NCBI GenBank assembly: GCA_947498935.1
Contig: CANMMM010000004.1
Coordinates: 62,001 to 126,000, forward strand
Direction: 5' to 3'
DNA: 64,000 nt
Source of the DNA: an uncultured Aquimarina sp.
GTDB taxonomy: Bacteria; Bacteroidota; Bacteroidia; Flavobacteriales; Flavobacteriaceae
Positions within the stretch are counted from its first letter, which is position 1. Each line of letters starts with the position of its first letter. The notes below the pieces were generated by a model, which worked only from the letters and a program-made list of their open reading frames with translations, was not told the DNA's origin and searched no databases. Positions 29,625-39,682 of the stretch are shown here, in pieces. A program made the position numbers and the translations under genes.

Positions 29625-31454
29625 ATGAATTATTTAAAAAAGTTAGCGCACTTTATCGTGCCGTATAAAAAGTATGCAATACTAAATATTATTTGTAATG
29701 TTTTTTATGCGTTATTCAGTACACTGGCTATGGTGTCTGTAATGCCTATGATCAATGTATTATTTGGTGAGAGCGAGAAAATATGTGAGAAACCTACCTA
29801 TGATACATTTAGTTTCGACGGAATTAAGGCGTATGTAGTGGATTCTCTAAATTATTTTATCACTTCGGTATCGGAGAATGATGGCCCGCAAAAAACACTA
29901 ATGTATATGGTTATACTCATCATTAGTTTGTTTCTATTGAAGAATTTGTTTGGGTATCTGGCAGTGTTCTTTATTACCTACCTTAGAAACGGGGTGCTTA
30001 AAGATTTGAGAAATAGCATTTATGATAAATTACTAAACCTGCCTATTTCTTATTATTCCGAAAAAAGAAAAGGGGATATGATAGCTCGTATTTCTGGAGA
30101 TGTGAATGAGGTGCAGGTGTCTTTATTGTCTGTGCTAGAGTTGATCGTTAGAGAGCCTTTGACGATTATTTTTGCTATTATTACGATGTTTCTGACCAGT
30201 GTGAAGCTTACGATTTTTGTGTTTTTGTTTATACCTGTTGCGGGTTTTATTATTTCATATATCGGAAAAAAATTAAAAAAACATTCGCAAAAAGTACAGC
30301 AAGAGCAAGGAACATTTTTATCTACATTAGAGGAAACGCTCAGTGGATTGCGGGTAATTAAAGGATTTAATTCAGAGGGGCATTTTAATGAGAAGTTTCA
30401 GGAATCTACGGATCGATTTTTTGAATATTCTAATACACTCGGACATCGACAAAATTTAGCGTCTCCTACGAGTGAGTTTTTAGGGATTGTTACGATTGCG
30501 ACACTGTTATGGTATGGTGGTGTGATGGTATTGATCGATCATTCGCTTTCAGGGGGTGCGTTTATAGGATATATGGGATTGGCATATCAGATACTTACGC
30601 CAGCCAAGGCGATTAGTAAGGCGAGTTATAAGGTCAAAGCAGGAAATGCTGCTGCTGATCGTATTTTAGAGGTGCTTCAGACTGCTTCCCCATTAGCAGA
30701 TACTACTGAGGCAATGAAACTACAAGGATTCGAAAAAGAAATTACCTTTGATAAGGTTTCTTTTAAATATAAAGACGATTACGTGCTTAAGGATTTTTCG
30801 CTTACTATTCCTAAAGGAAAAACAGTGGCACTAGTAGGGCAATCAGGAAGTGGAAAGTCTACGATTGCCAACCTGATCACGCGTTTTTATGATGTAAATA
30901 AAGGAAGTGTGCAGCTTGATGGACATGAGATCAAACAAGTAACAAAACACTCTCTTAGGGCATTGATTGGTTTGGTGACTCAGGAGTCTATTTTGTTTAA
31001 TGATACGGTAAAAAGTAATGTGTTATTGGGTAAAAAAGATGCTACAGATGAAGAGGTAGTTGAGGCACTAAAAGTGGCTAACGCTTGGGAGTTTGTAAAG
31101 GAGCTACCAGATGGAATATATACAAATATTGGTGATGCTGGTGGTAAACTTTCTGGTGGGCAAAAACAGCGACTTAATATTGCGAGAGCGGTGCTTAAAA
31201 ATCCTCCAATTATGGTATTGGATGAGGCGACTTCTGCTTTGGATACAGAGAGCGAACGCGTGGTGCAGGATGCACTAGAGAAAATGATGCAGCATAGGAC
31301 TTCTATCGTAATTGCGCATCGATTGTCTACCATTCAAAATGCAGATCTGATTGTGGTGATGCAAAAAGGTCAGATTGTAGAACAAGGTACTCATGAGCAA
31401 CTGTTAGCTAAAGAGGGCATGTATAATAAATTAGTACATATGCAGGCATTGTAG
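29625..31454 (+). CDS. ABC transporter, fused permease/ATP-binding (MsbA-like)
   Basis: Walker A 'GQSGSGKSTIANLI', signature 'LSGGQKQRLNIARA', Walker B 'IMVLDEATSALD', six-TM N-terminus. Confidence 0.95.
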   Translation: MNYLKKLAHFIVPYKKYAILNIICNVFYALFSTLAMVSVMPMINVLFGESEKICEKPTYDTFSFDGIKAYVVDSLNYFITSVSENDGPQKTLMYMVILIISLFLLKNLFGYLAVFFITYLRNGVLKDLRNSIYDKLLNLPISYYSEKRKGDMIARISGDVNEVQVSLLSVLELIVREPLTIIFAIITMFLTSVKLTIFVFLFIPVAGFIISYIGKKLKKHSQKVQQEQGTFLSTLEETLSGLRVIKGFNSEGHFNEKFQESTDRFFEYSNTLGHRQNLASPTSEFLGIVTIATLLWYGGVMVLIDHSLSGGAFIGYMGLAYQILTPAKAISKASYKVKAGNAAADRILEVLQTASPLADTTEAMKLQGFEKEITFDKVSFKYKDDYVLKDFSLTIPKGKTVALVGQSGSGKSTIANLITRFYDVNKGSVQLDGHEIKQVTKHSLRALIGLVTQESILFNDTVKSNVLLGKKDATDEEVVEALKVANAWEFVKELPDGIYTNIGDAGGKLSGGQKQRLNIARAVLKNPPIMVLDEATSALDTESERVVQDALEKMMQHRTSIVIAHRLSTIQNADLIVVMQKGQIVEQGTHEQLLAKEGMYNKLVHMQAL

Positions 31455-31550
31455 ACAATGTTTTTCGTCTTGTGCTAACACTTTTCGTTATGAAGGGGGG
31501 CTGATGTTTTCTAGATGTTGGCATGGTATTATTTTAGTCAATCATGTGAA

Positions 31551-31590
31551 AAAAAAATACCCTCTCAAGTCACGACACTTAAGAGGGTAC
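31551..31590 (-). terminator. Intrinsic terminator of the first S8 protease gene
   Basis: aaaaaaataccctctcaagtcacgacacttaagagggta; T-run on the minus strand. Confidence 0.75.
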
Positions 31591-31638
31591 TAAAGGGGTT
31601 TCCTTTATAAAAGAAAACTCAAAGAATAGTGTGTTTTG

Positions 31639-34600
31639 TTATTTGATTACAAAACGCGTAGTTTGTGTACCAACTTTCAGTAGATACATACCTTTTCCTA
31701 ATTGATAGGTGTCTATGGTTTCTGTGTAGCTACCTTGTTGAATAATCTTTCCTAATACATCTAAGATTTGATACGGTTGTGCCACCTCTTGTGTTAGGTT
31801 TACCTTAAGGAGGTTTCCTGATTGTATAGGATTCGGATATACGGATAATTGATCGTTTACTGGTGGACCTTGTACTAATTCATCGGTACGTGTAGTGAAT
31901 GATGAAGTTGTGCCACATGGGCCAATGAGTTTCCATCCGCCCAGGACCTTTTCGTATAAATTTCCTTGGTAAACAACAGTGCTTCCTCTTGGGTATACCT
32001 TAGAACTACTCCAAGCGGGTACTCCTTGGCAAATATCTGTGCTAGGCTTGCTGTCGCTTAGTCGTAAGTTGTCTATAGCGATATCAGCTTTCCATGTATT
32101 GCCTGTTACTCTGTTAAAACGAAGTTTTATGCTTTGTCCAGCGTATGTACTGATGTCTAAGCTAGCAGTTAACCAGCTATTTTGTTTTGTGCCAGTTTCT
32201 CTCCATATACTCGTCCATGTGCCTCCATTATCATTACTGATTTCTAGTGCTATGCTTCCCATATTGTTGTCTCCATGCATGTGGTAGTCAAAAGAGAAGG
32301 TCGCTTTGGTAAGTCCTGATAGGTCATAACAAGGTGAATTTAGGATTGCTTGCTTGTTAGGGAATCCTACATTGCTTCCAGAAGCTTCTACGTAGATGTA
32401 ATAAGATCCTTGGTTAGCGCCAGAAGGTCCTGTGCCATTAGAAGGGGTTCCTCTGCTGCTTACTGTCCAGTCGATATCATCTGCTGTGGATTGTGTCCAT
32501 GTGCCTAGTGTGTTTTCAAACCCTTGTGCGTACGGGAATGATGCTATTCCAGATGTGCAGGTGCTGTTTCCTGCGGTTGTTACTGTTACTACATTACTGG
32601 CTCCGGATAAATTTCCTGCAGCATCTATTGCTTTAATGCTAAATTGATAGGTAGTGCTGGCGGTTAATTGATTAACAATTGCAGATGTGCCATCTAGTGA
32701 CCCTATTCTGTCTGCTCCTTGATATACGATATATTCGGTAACACCTACATTGTCTGTGGCAGCATTCCATGATAGGGATACTTGATTTTTTTCGATGTTA
32801 GAAGCGGTAAGGTTTGTTGGTGTAGTCGGTGCTTGGGTGTCTGCTCCTGTGCTGCCAATCGATACAGTATAGTCTTCTACTTCTCCGTATTGGAAAGATT
32901 CGCAACTAGAAGGAATTGCATTGTATTTCATTGATACACGCATTCTAGTGCTGCCATCGATGGCTTGATTAGGTATTGTAAATGTACCGCTTACGCTGCT
33001 ACTTCTGGTTGGTGATTGTGACCATACCAGCTCTCCTGCGTCGATGAAATCACCATCTTTATTGTAATCAATCCATACGGCATATCCTTCGTTGTATACC
33101 GAGCCTGTCCATCTTGGTGTAATGGTAATTGTGTTTTCACTTCCTTTGGTTAGTGTGGCTATAGCGCCTGTAAAGTCTGCGTATCCGTTACTACTTGCGC
33201 CAGAGGTGTTGTCTATCTCTGCTAGTTTTACGTTCTGGATATATTCGTCAGTAACGCTTTGTCCGTTAGAGGAACAGTAGCTAATTTGCTGGTCAGTAGT
33301 GGTAATGTTGGTGCTGCTGCTGAATGCAGATGCTGTACCATTACTACACAGGCTTCTTACTTGTGCTTCGTAAGCTGTGTTGGGAGATAATCCGCTAATA
33401 GAATAGGTGTTAGAAGCTGCGGCTTTTGTAGTCCATGAAGTAGCTCCAGATTGTCGGTATCTAACTTCGTAAGTAGTACCTGTTACAACATCCCAATCTA
33501 TAGTGGCGCTAGTAGCCGAGATGCTTGATGTTCTAACATTGCTAGGAGTATCAGCAGTACATACTGTAGTTGTCGGTGTAAGTCCTGTAATGATTAGTGA
33601 AAAGTTTTGACTTCCTCCGTTAAGGCTTCCTTTGTGTGTTACAGTGATAGTGTATGTTCCAGAAGCGTTACCAATATCTATCCTTTCATAAGGATCTACT
33701 TTGTTGTCTCCTTTTCCATTGCTGTTTACTCCTGTTAATCTATATGGTGTATATGTTGTTCCATTTTTGGTTACTCTGATGTCTAGGTCATTAACTAATA
33801 CAGGAGTGCTGGAGTTGGTTGCTGATGTAGCGCTACCAGGCCTGTCAGTCCATGAGATAGATGCTAGTAATGGGCTACTGCCGTCTGAAGTAACATTGAT
33901 TGTGTAGCTCTGTCCATTGGCTATGGTTAATTCATCTACGATGGATTGGTTTCCGCTATTAGAGATGGTAGTTGCGGCTGCTTTAGCATTTAATAATCCC
34001 CATCCGTGTACTGCATCTGGTCCAGAGGGGCCTATGTCGTCTGCTGTATGCAGTGCTACTCCTTTGAGTGTGGCAGCTCTCATAAAATTACCATTGATGT
34101 TATTGTAGTGCTGTTGTAACAGTAACAGTGATCCACTTACGTTTGGAGAGGCCATGGATGTGCCTGTAATGCTTGCATAGTCAGTGTCACTACCCTCGTA
34201 CGTAGAATATAGTCCTGTTCCATTACCTGTAATATCTGGTTTGATTCTGAAATCATCTGTAGGTCCTTCGCTACTAGAGCTGTTAATGGTAACTGAAATT
34301 AAATCTCCATTGGCGGCTACATTAGCATCTTGTGCATTGGCTACTACTAAATTGTTTTTAGAGGTGGAATGTCCTGTGAGTTTATCGAATTTAGAGTTTC
34401 CGCTTAATGGGGCTGCGTTGTACTCATCTCTGTTACCATCGTTTCCTGCAGCTACGACCATGAGGTAATACGGTGCATTAAACATGATTCTATCCCAAGA
34501 AGCAGATGTGGTAATGTAGGCTCCAAAATACTGATCAGGAACAAGGTCTCCTCTGAATCCGTAGGAATGATTGGAAATAAGCATTCCGTCAGCTGCCGCA

Positions 34601-35271
34601 GCGGTAGCTTCGGATACATCGTTATTCCACATATAGCATCTAGCTTTGGCTTGTGGTGCCATTCCTTTAGCAGCTGACTGTACACCAGAGGCCATAATGG
34701 TACCTGTTACGTGCGCTGCATGAAAGTTTAGTTTAACACCTCCTTCGGAATTTGCATCTCTAACAGATACTCTGTTGTTGCCACCAGGTCCATCGTATTC
34801 TTGGTGTGATGCTCTGGGGTGTCCTCCATCCCAAACATGGGCAGTCATGTTCTGTCCGTCTAGATTGAGACCGAGAGAGCCTCCAATGTTTAGGTGATTA
34901 GTTCTGGTAGAGGCTGCCGCATCTGTGTTATACGTGGTGTAATAGATGGGGCTCCCGTCTGCTGCAATAGATTGTAGTTCTGAAAAACTTCCGTCGTCTC
35001 CGTACACTTGTAAATCCCAGCCATTACTTGTAGCTACTGTCATAGCTTCTTTTTTGGATTGTGCGGCCTTTTCATTACTTATTTTTGCTAATTGTCTTAG
35101 CTTGTAGGTGTTGCTTTGTTGCTGGATTGCTTTTTGTTGGTTAGTAGTCTGTGCAGTTAGACTCGTTGAGATTGTAAAAACTGTTGCAATAACAAATAGG
35201 TAGGTTTGGGGTGTAAAACCCTTGCTCAATAGGAATACTATCCTATTGAGGAGTAAGTTGTTTTTTTTCAT
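31639..35271 (-). CDS. T9SS-secreted subtilisin-like (S8) protease with FN3 (x2), GEVED-type, MAM-like, CBM5/12-like domains and C-terminal T9SS sorting domain
   Basis: 'VWDGGHPRASHQEYDG', 'NFHAAHVTGTIMASG', 'SITGTSMASPNVSGSLLLLQQHY' catalytic motifs; 'FQYGEVEDYTV'; 'CQGVPAWSSSKVYPRGSTVVYQGNLYE'; CTD 'VYPNPIQSGNLLKVNL...GKGMYLLKVGTQTTRFVIK'. Confidence 0.92.
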   Translation of the reverse strand: MKKNNLLLNRIVFLLSKGFTPQTYLFVIATVFTISTSLTAQTTNQQKAIQQQSNTYKLRQLAKISNEKAAQSKKEAMTVATSNGWDLQVYGDDGSFSELQSIAADGSPIYYTTYNTDAAASTRTNHLNIGGSLGLNLDGQNMTAHVWDGGHPRASHQEYDGPGGNNRVSVRDANSEGGVKLNFHAAHVTGTIMASGVQSAAKGMAPQAKARCYMWNNDVSEATAAAADGMLISNHSYGFRGDLVPDQYFGAYITTSASWDRIMFNAPYYLMVVAAGNDGNRDEYNAAPLSGNSKFDKLTGHSTSKNNLVVANAQDANVAANGDLISVTINSSSSEGPTDDFRIKPDITGNGTGLYSTYEGSDTDYASITGTSMASPNVSGSLLLLQQHYNNINGNFMRAATLKGVALHTADDIGPSGPDAVHGWGLLNAKAAATTISNSGNQSIVDELTIANGQSYTINVTSDGSSPLLASISWTDRPGSATSATNSSTPVLVNDLDIRVTKNGTTYTPYRLTGVNSNGKGDNKVDPYERIDIGNASGTYTITVTHKGSLNGGSQNFSLIITGLTPTTTVCTADTPSNVRTSSISATSATIDWDVVTGTTYEVRYRQSGATSWTTKAAASNTYSISGLSPNTAYEAQVRSLCSNGTASAFSSSTNITTTDQQISYCSSNGQSVTDEYIQNVKLAEIDNTSGASSNGYADFTGAIATLTKGSENTITITPRWTGSVYNEGYAVWIDYNKDGDFIDAGELVWSQSPTRSSSVSGTFTIPNQAIDGSTRMRVSMKYNAIPSSCESFQYGEVEDYTVSIGSTGADTQAPTTPTNLTASNIEKNQVSLSWNAATDNVGVTEYIVYQGADRIGSLDGTSAIVNQLTASTTYQFSIKAIDAAGNLSGASNVVTVTTAGNSTCTSGIASFPYAQGFENTLGTWTQSTADDIDWTVSSRGTPSNGTGPSGANQGSYYIYVEASGSNVGFPNKQAILNSPCYDLSGLTKATFSFDYHMHGDNNMGSIALEISNDNGGTWTSIWRETGTKQNSWLTASLDISTYAGQSIKLRFNRVTGNTWKADIAIDNLRLSDSKPSTDICQGVPAWSSSKVYPRGSTVVYQGNLYEKVLGGWKLIGPCGTTSSFTTRTDELVQGPPVNDQLSVYPNPIQSGNLLKVNLTQEVAQPYQILDVLGKIIQQGSYTETIDTYQLGKGMYLLKVGTQTTRFVIK

Positions 35272-35575
35272 TTGTTTGAGTTTGTGTTAGAGTTTTTAGC
35301 TAGTTCGGCTAAAATACTTTTCTAAAACTCTTAAAAAAATCAAAAAAATAAAAATAAAATCGATGAAGGTGTGAAAAAAATCTTTAAAGAGTGATAATTT
35401 TAAGGTTAATTGTGCTAAAATTATTGTTTTTTTAATTTTTTTTGACTAAAAATTATTATGTAAAGGATGTGATTAAAATGATCAAAAAGCTTAATTTTTT
35501 GCAAATGTGAGTGTTAGGTGGTGTTCGGATGCTTGTGAAAAATTTGAGATAATGTATGTTGTATTCTTATAGGAG

Positions 35576-35675
35576 GAAGTGGTTTCAACTTTTTATAATT
35601 TGCTATAAAAACAATTTTTTGCGCTCATAGTTTGCAATTTTTGAGTTCTATGGCGCTGTTTTGCAACTAAAAAAT
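35576..35675 (-). repeat. Truncated family A repeat, copy A5, abutting the downstream terminator
   Basis: gaagtggtttcaactttttataatttgctataaaaacaattttttgcgctcatagtttgcaatttttgagttctatggcgctgttttgcaactaaaaaa; the distal arm is missing. Confidence 0.75.
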
Positions 35676-35683
35676 GAGTTTTT

Positions 35684-35727
35684 TATAAAAAATCCCTTCT
35701 TAAACATAATGTCTAAGAAGGGATTTA
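35684..35727 (-). terminator. Intrinsic terminator of the second S8 protease gene
   Basis: ttataaaaaatcccttcttaaacataatgtctaagaagggattt. Confidence 0.75.
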
Positions 35728-35782
35728 GTGGCTTTCTTTATAAATAGAAAGCGTAAGGTGTTTTTAGGTGTTCTCAGTGAGA

Positions 35783-38700
35783 CTATTTAACAACAAAACG
35801 CGTTGTTTGTGTGCCTACTTTTAAGATGTACATACCTTTGCCTAGTTGATCAGTACTTATAGATTCTGTATAACTACCTTGTTTGATGATTTTTCCTAAT
35901 ACATCTAAGATTTGATATGGTTGTAATTCTTGTTGTGTTAGGCTTACCTTGAGTATAGCTCCTGATTGTACTGGGTTTGGATATACAAATAGTTGATCAT
36001 TTGTTGGAGGTCCTTGTGCAAGTTCATCAGCACGTGTAGTGAGTAATGAAGTTTTTCCACATGCTCCTATAGATTGCCATTCTCCTTGAGCTCTTTCGTA
36101 TAAATTACCTTGGTAAATAACAAGGTCTCCTGTCTGATAAATTTGGCGGGAGTTCCAAGAAGGGACTCCTTCACAAAGATTACTAGTAGCTTCGCTTTGG
36201 CTAAGTTGTAAATTGTCTATAGCAATATCTGCTTTCCATGTACCACCTGTTATTCTGTTAAAACGAAGTTTAATACTTTGTCCTGCGTATGCACTAAGGT
36301 CTAGGCTAGCAGTCAGCCAGCTATTTTGTTTGGTGCCAGTTTCGCTCCACATGCTAGTCCATGTAGCTCCATTGTCATTACTAATTTCGAGTGCTATACT
36401 TCCCATATTGTTGTCTCCATACATGTGGTAGTTAAAGGAGAAAGTCGCTTTAGAAAGTCCAGAAAGGTCATAACAGGGAGAGTTTAAGACAGCTTGCTTG
36501 TTAGGGAATCCTACATTGTTTCCAGAAGCCTCTACGTATATGTAATACGATCCTTGGCTAGCACTAGAAGGTCCTGTGCCATTAGAAGGTGTTTCTCCGC
36601 TACTAACTGTCCAATCAATATCATCTGCTGAAGATTGTGTCCATGCACCTAGTGTGTTTTCAAACCCTTGGGTGTATGGGAATGATGATATTCCTGATGT
36701 GCAAGTGCTATTTCCTGCGGCTGTTACTGTTACAGTGTAATCCTCTACTTCTCCATATTGAAAGGATTCACAGTTAGATGGAATACCATTATACTTCATC
36801 GATACACGCATTCTAGTGCTACCTTCGATGGCTTGATTAGGTATTGTAAATGTACCACTTACACTGGTATTTCTAGTAGGAGATTGTGACCATACGAGTT
36901 CATCTGCATCTGTGAAATCACCATCTTTGTTATAGTCAATCCATACGGCATATCCTTCGTTGTATACAGTACCTGTCCATCTAGGAGTGATCGTAATTGT
37001 ATTTTCACTTCCTTTGGATAGTGTAGTGCTGGTGCCTGTGAAGTCTGCGTATCCATTACTACTCGCGCCAGAGGCGTTATCTATCTCTGCTAGCTTAACA
37101 TTTTGAATGTATTCATCAGCAACGCTTTGTCCATTAGAAGGGCAGTAGCTTATTTGTTGGTCTGTAGTGGTGAAGTTGGTGCTGCTGCTAAAAGAAGATG
37201 CTGTACCGTCACTACACAGGCTTCTTACTTGTGCTTCGTAAGCTGTGTTGGGAGATAATCCGCTGATAGCATAAGTGTTAGAGTTTATGGCTTGTGTAGT
37301 CCATGAAGTGGCTCCAGATTGTCTGTATCGAACCTCGTAGCTAGCTCCTGCCACAGCATCCCAAGCTATAGTAGTGTTAGTGGCACCTATGTTTGATGTT
37401 CTAAGGTTGCTAGGGGTGTTAGCAGTACATACTGTAGCTGTGGGTGTAAGTCCTGTAACGATTAATGAGAAGTTTTGACTTCCTCCGCTAAGGCTTCCTT
37501 TATGAGTAACGGTAATGGTATATGTTCCAGAAGCATTAGCAACATCCACTCTTTCATAAGGGTCTACTTTGTTATCTCCTTTTCCATTGCTATTCACTCC
37601 TGTTAATCTGTATGGTGAGTATGTTGTTCCGTTTTGGGTGACTCTGATATCTAAATCATTAATTAATACAGGGGTATTGGAGTTGGTTGCTGTTGTAGCG
37701 CTACCAGGTCTGTCTGTCCATGAGATGGATGCTAGTAATGGACTGCTACCATCTGAAGTAACATCGATCGTGTAGCTCTGCCCGTTGGCTAAGTTTAATT
37801 CATCTGCGATGGATTGGTTTCCGCTGTTGGAGATAGTAGTTGCAGCTGCTTTGGCATTTAATAATCCCCATCCGTGTACTGCATCTGGTCCAGAGGGGCC
37901 TATGTCGTCTGCTGTATGCAGTGCTACTCCTTTGAGCGTGGCAGCTCTCATGAAGTTGCCATTGATGTTATTGTAGTGCTGTTGTAATAGTAGTAGTGAT
38001 CCACTTACGTTTGGAGAGGCCATGGATGTACCTGTAATGCTTGCATAATCAGTATTGCTACCTTCATATGTAGAATAAAGTCCTGTTCCATTACCTGTAA
38101 TATCTGGTTTGATTCTGAAATCATCTGTAGGCCCTTCGCTACTAGAGCTGTTAATAGTAACTGAAATTAGATCTCCATTGGCAGCTACATTAGCATCTTG
38201 TGCATTGGCTACTACTAGATTGTTTTTAGAAGTAGAGTGTCCTGTAAGTTTATCAAATTGAGAATTGCCATTTAATGGGGCAGCATTGTACTCATCTCTG
38301 TTGCCATCGTTTCCTGCAGCTACAACCATGAGGTAATAAGGCGCATTAAACATAACTCCATCCCAAGAGGCAGATTCGTTTATGTATGCTCCAAAATACT
38401 GATCAGGAACAAGATCTCCTCTGAATCCATAGGAATGATTGGAAATAAGCATTCCGTCAGCTGCCGCAGCGGTAGCTTCGGATACATCGTTATTCCACAT
38501 GTAGCATCTAGCTTTGGCTTGTGGAGCCATTCCTTTAGCAGCTGGTTGTACGCCAGAGGCCATAATGGTACCTGTTACGTGTGCTGCATGAAAGTTTAAT
38601 CGAACACCTCCTTCGGAATTTGCATCTCTAACAGATACTCTGTTGTTGCCACCAGGTCCATCGTATTCTTGGTGTGATGCTCTGGGGTGTCCTCCATCCC

Positions 38701-39139
38701 AAACATGGGCAGTCATGTTCTGTCCGTCTAGATTGAGACCGAGTGATCCTCCAATGTTTAGGTGATTAGTTCTGGTAGAGGCTGCCGCATCTGTGTTATA
38801 CGTGGTGTAATAGATGGGACTCCCGTCTGCTGCAATAGATTGTAGTTCTGAAAAACTTCCGTCGTCTCCATAAACCTGTATATCCCAGCCATTACTTGTA
38901 GCTACTGCTATAGCTTCTTTTTTGGATTGTATGGCCTTTTCGTTACTTGTTTTTGCTAATTGCTTTAGCTTGTCGGTGTTACTTTGTTGCTGGATTGCTT
39001 TTCGTTGATTAGTAGTCTGTGCAGTTAGACTAGTTGAAAGTGTGAGAATTGCTACGATTGCAAATAGATGGGTTTGGTGTACAAGACCCTTGCTCAGTAG
39101 GAATACTATCCTACTGAGTAGTAAGTTGGTTTTTTTCAT
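35783..39139 (-). CDS. T9SS-secreted subtilisin-like (S8) protease, tandem paralog of 31639..35271 lacking one FN3 domain
   Basis: Near-identical catalytic domain to the neighbour; C-terminal T9SS domain 'VYPNPVQSGAILKVSL...GKGMYILKVGTQTTRFVVK'. Confidence 0.92.
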   Translation of the reverse strand: MKKTNLLLSRIVFLLSKGLVHQTHLFAIVAILTLSTSLTAQTTNQRKAIQQQSNTDKLKQLAKTSNEKAIQSKKEAIAVATSNGWDIQVYGDDGSFSELQSIAADGSPIYYTTYNTDAAASTRTNHLNIGGSLGLNLDGQNMTAHVWDGGHPRASHQEYDGPGGNNRVSVRDANSEGGVRLNFHAAHVTGTIMASGVQPAAKGMAPQAKARCYMWNNDVSEATAAAADGMLISNHSYGFRGDLVPDQYFGAYINESASWDGVMFNAPYYLMVVAAGNDGNRDEYNAAPLNGNSQFDKLTGHSTSKNNLVVANAQDANVAANGDLISVTINSSSSEGPTDDFRIKPDITGNGTGLYSTYEGSNTDYASITGTSMASPNVSGSLLLLQQHYNNINGNFMRAATLKGVALHTADDIGPSGPDAVHGWGLLNAKAAATTISNSGNQSIADELNLANGQSYTIDVTSDGSSPLLASISWTDRPGSATTATNSNTPVLINDLDIRVTQNGTTYSPYRLTGVNSNGKGDNKVDPYERVDVANASGTYTITVTHKGSLSGGSQNFSLIVTGLTPTATVCTANTPSNLRTSNIGATNTTIAWDAVAGASYEVRYRQSGATSWTTQAINSNTYAISGLSPNTAYEAQVRSLCSDGTASSFSSSTNFTTTDQQISYCPSNGQSVADEYIQNVKLAEIDNASGASSNGYADFTGTSTTLSKGSENTITITPRWTGTVYNEGYAVWIDYNKDGDFTDADELVWSQSPTRNTSVSGTFTIPNQAIEGSTRMRVSMKYNGIPSNCESFQYGEVEDYTVTVTAAGNSTCTSGISSFPYTQGFENTLGAWTQSSADDIDWTVSSGETPSNGTGPSSASQGSYYIYVEASGNNVGFPNKQAVLNSPCYDLSGLSKATFSFNYHMYGDNNMGSIALEISNDNGATWTSMWSETGTKQNSWLTASLDLSAYAGQSIKLRFNRITGGTWKADIAIDNLQLSQSEATSNLCEGVPSWNSRQIYQTGDLVIYQGNLYERAQGEWQSIGACGKTSLLTTRADELAQGPPTNDQLFVYPNPVQSGAILKVSLTQQELQPYQILDVLGKIIKQGSYTESISTDQLGKGMYILKVGTQTTRFVVK

Positions 39140-39488
39140 TTGTTTGAGTTTGTGTTATATTTTTAGCCTATTTAGACTAAAATGCTTTCTTAAAGTTGAT
39201 GAAAAAATCAAAAAAATAAAAATATAATCGATGAAGTGATAAAAAAATCTTTAAAGAGTAATGGCATTGAATTTAATTGTATGAAAAATATTGTTTTTTT
39301 AAGATTTTATGAGTATACGATGCTGTTGTAAAGACGTAATTAAATTAATTTAAAAACGTAACTTGATATAAACATAGAGATAATTAGAGTTCATATGTTT
39401 ATAAAAAACAGAGATTTAAGGGGCTTATTTTGTGAAGATAAGCTTGAAAAATATATGAAGTGTTCGATTTTTGATAGCTATAATGGAT

Positions 39489-39591
39489 TTGCGTTAGGGA
39501 TAGTAGCGGCATCCTTTTTTGGTTTCTTAAAAAACCAAAAAAGATACAGCGGATAGCCCGACTCCACGACTTTAGGAGTGGGGGAACGCCC
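39489..39591 (+). repeat. Family B repeat, copy B4 (A/T-rich internal hairpin plus extended 3' hairpin)
   Basis: ttgcgttagggatagtagcggcatccttttttggtttcttaaaaaaccaaaaaagatacagcggatagcccgactccacgactttaggagtgggggaacgccc. Confidence 0.85.
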
Positions 39592-39682
39592 TGATAGTTA
39601 TTGCTAAACTTTATGCAAAGCTGGTAGGTGCCTAGAGGCTATTTTGTATTTTTATGGGATTATAATATAATCATTAAAAAAT

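Noticed and set aside
31979-34468. Several plus-strand ORFs (31979, 32432, 33092, 33701, 33917, 34184) opposite the S8 protease gene, repeated opposite its paralog
   Set aside because: They mirror the strongly coding minus strand. Their recurrence in the paralog reflects the duplicated protease, not real antisense genes.
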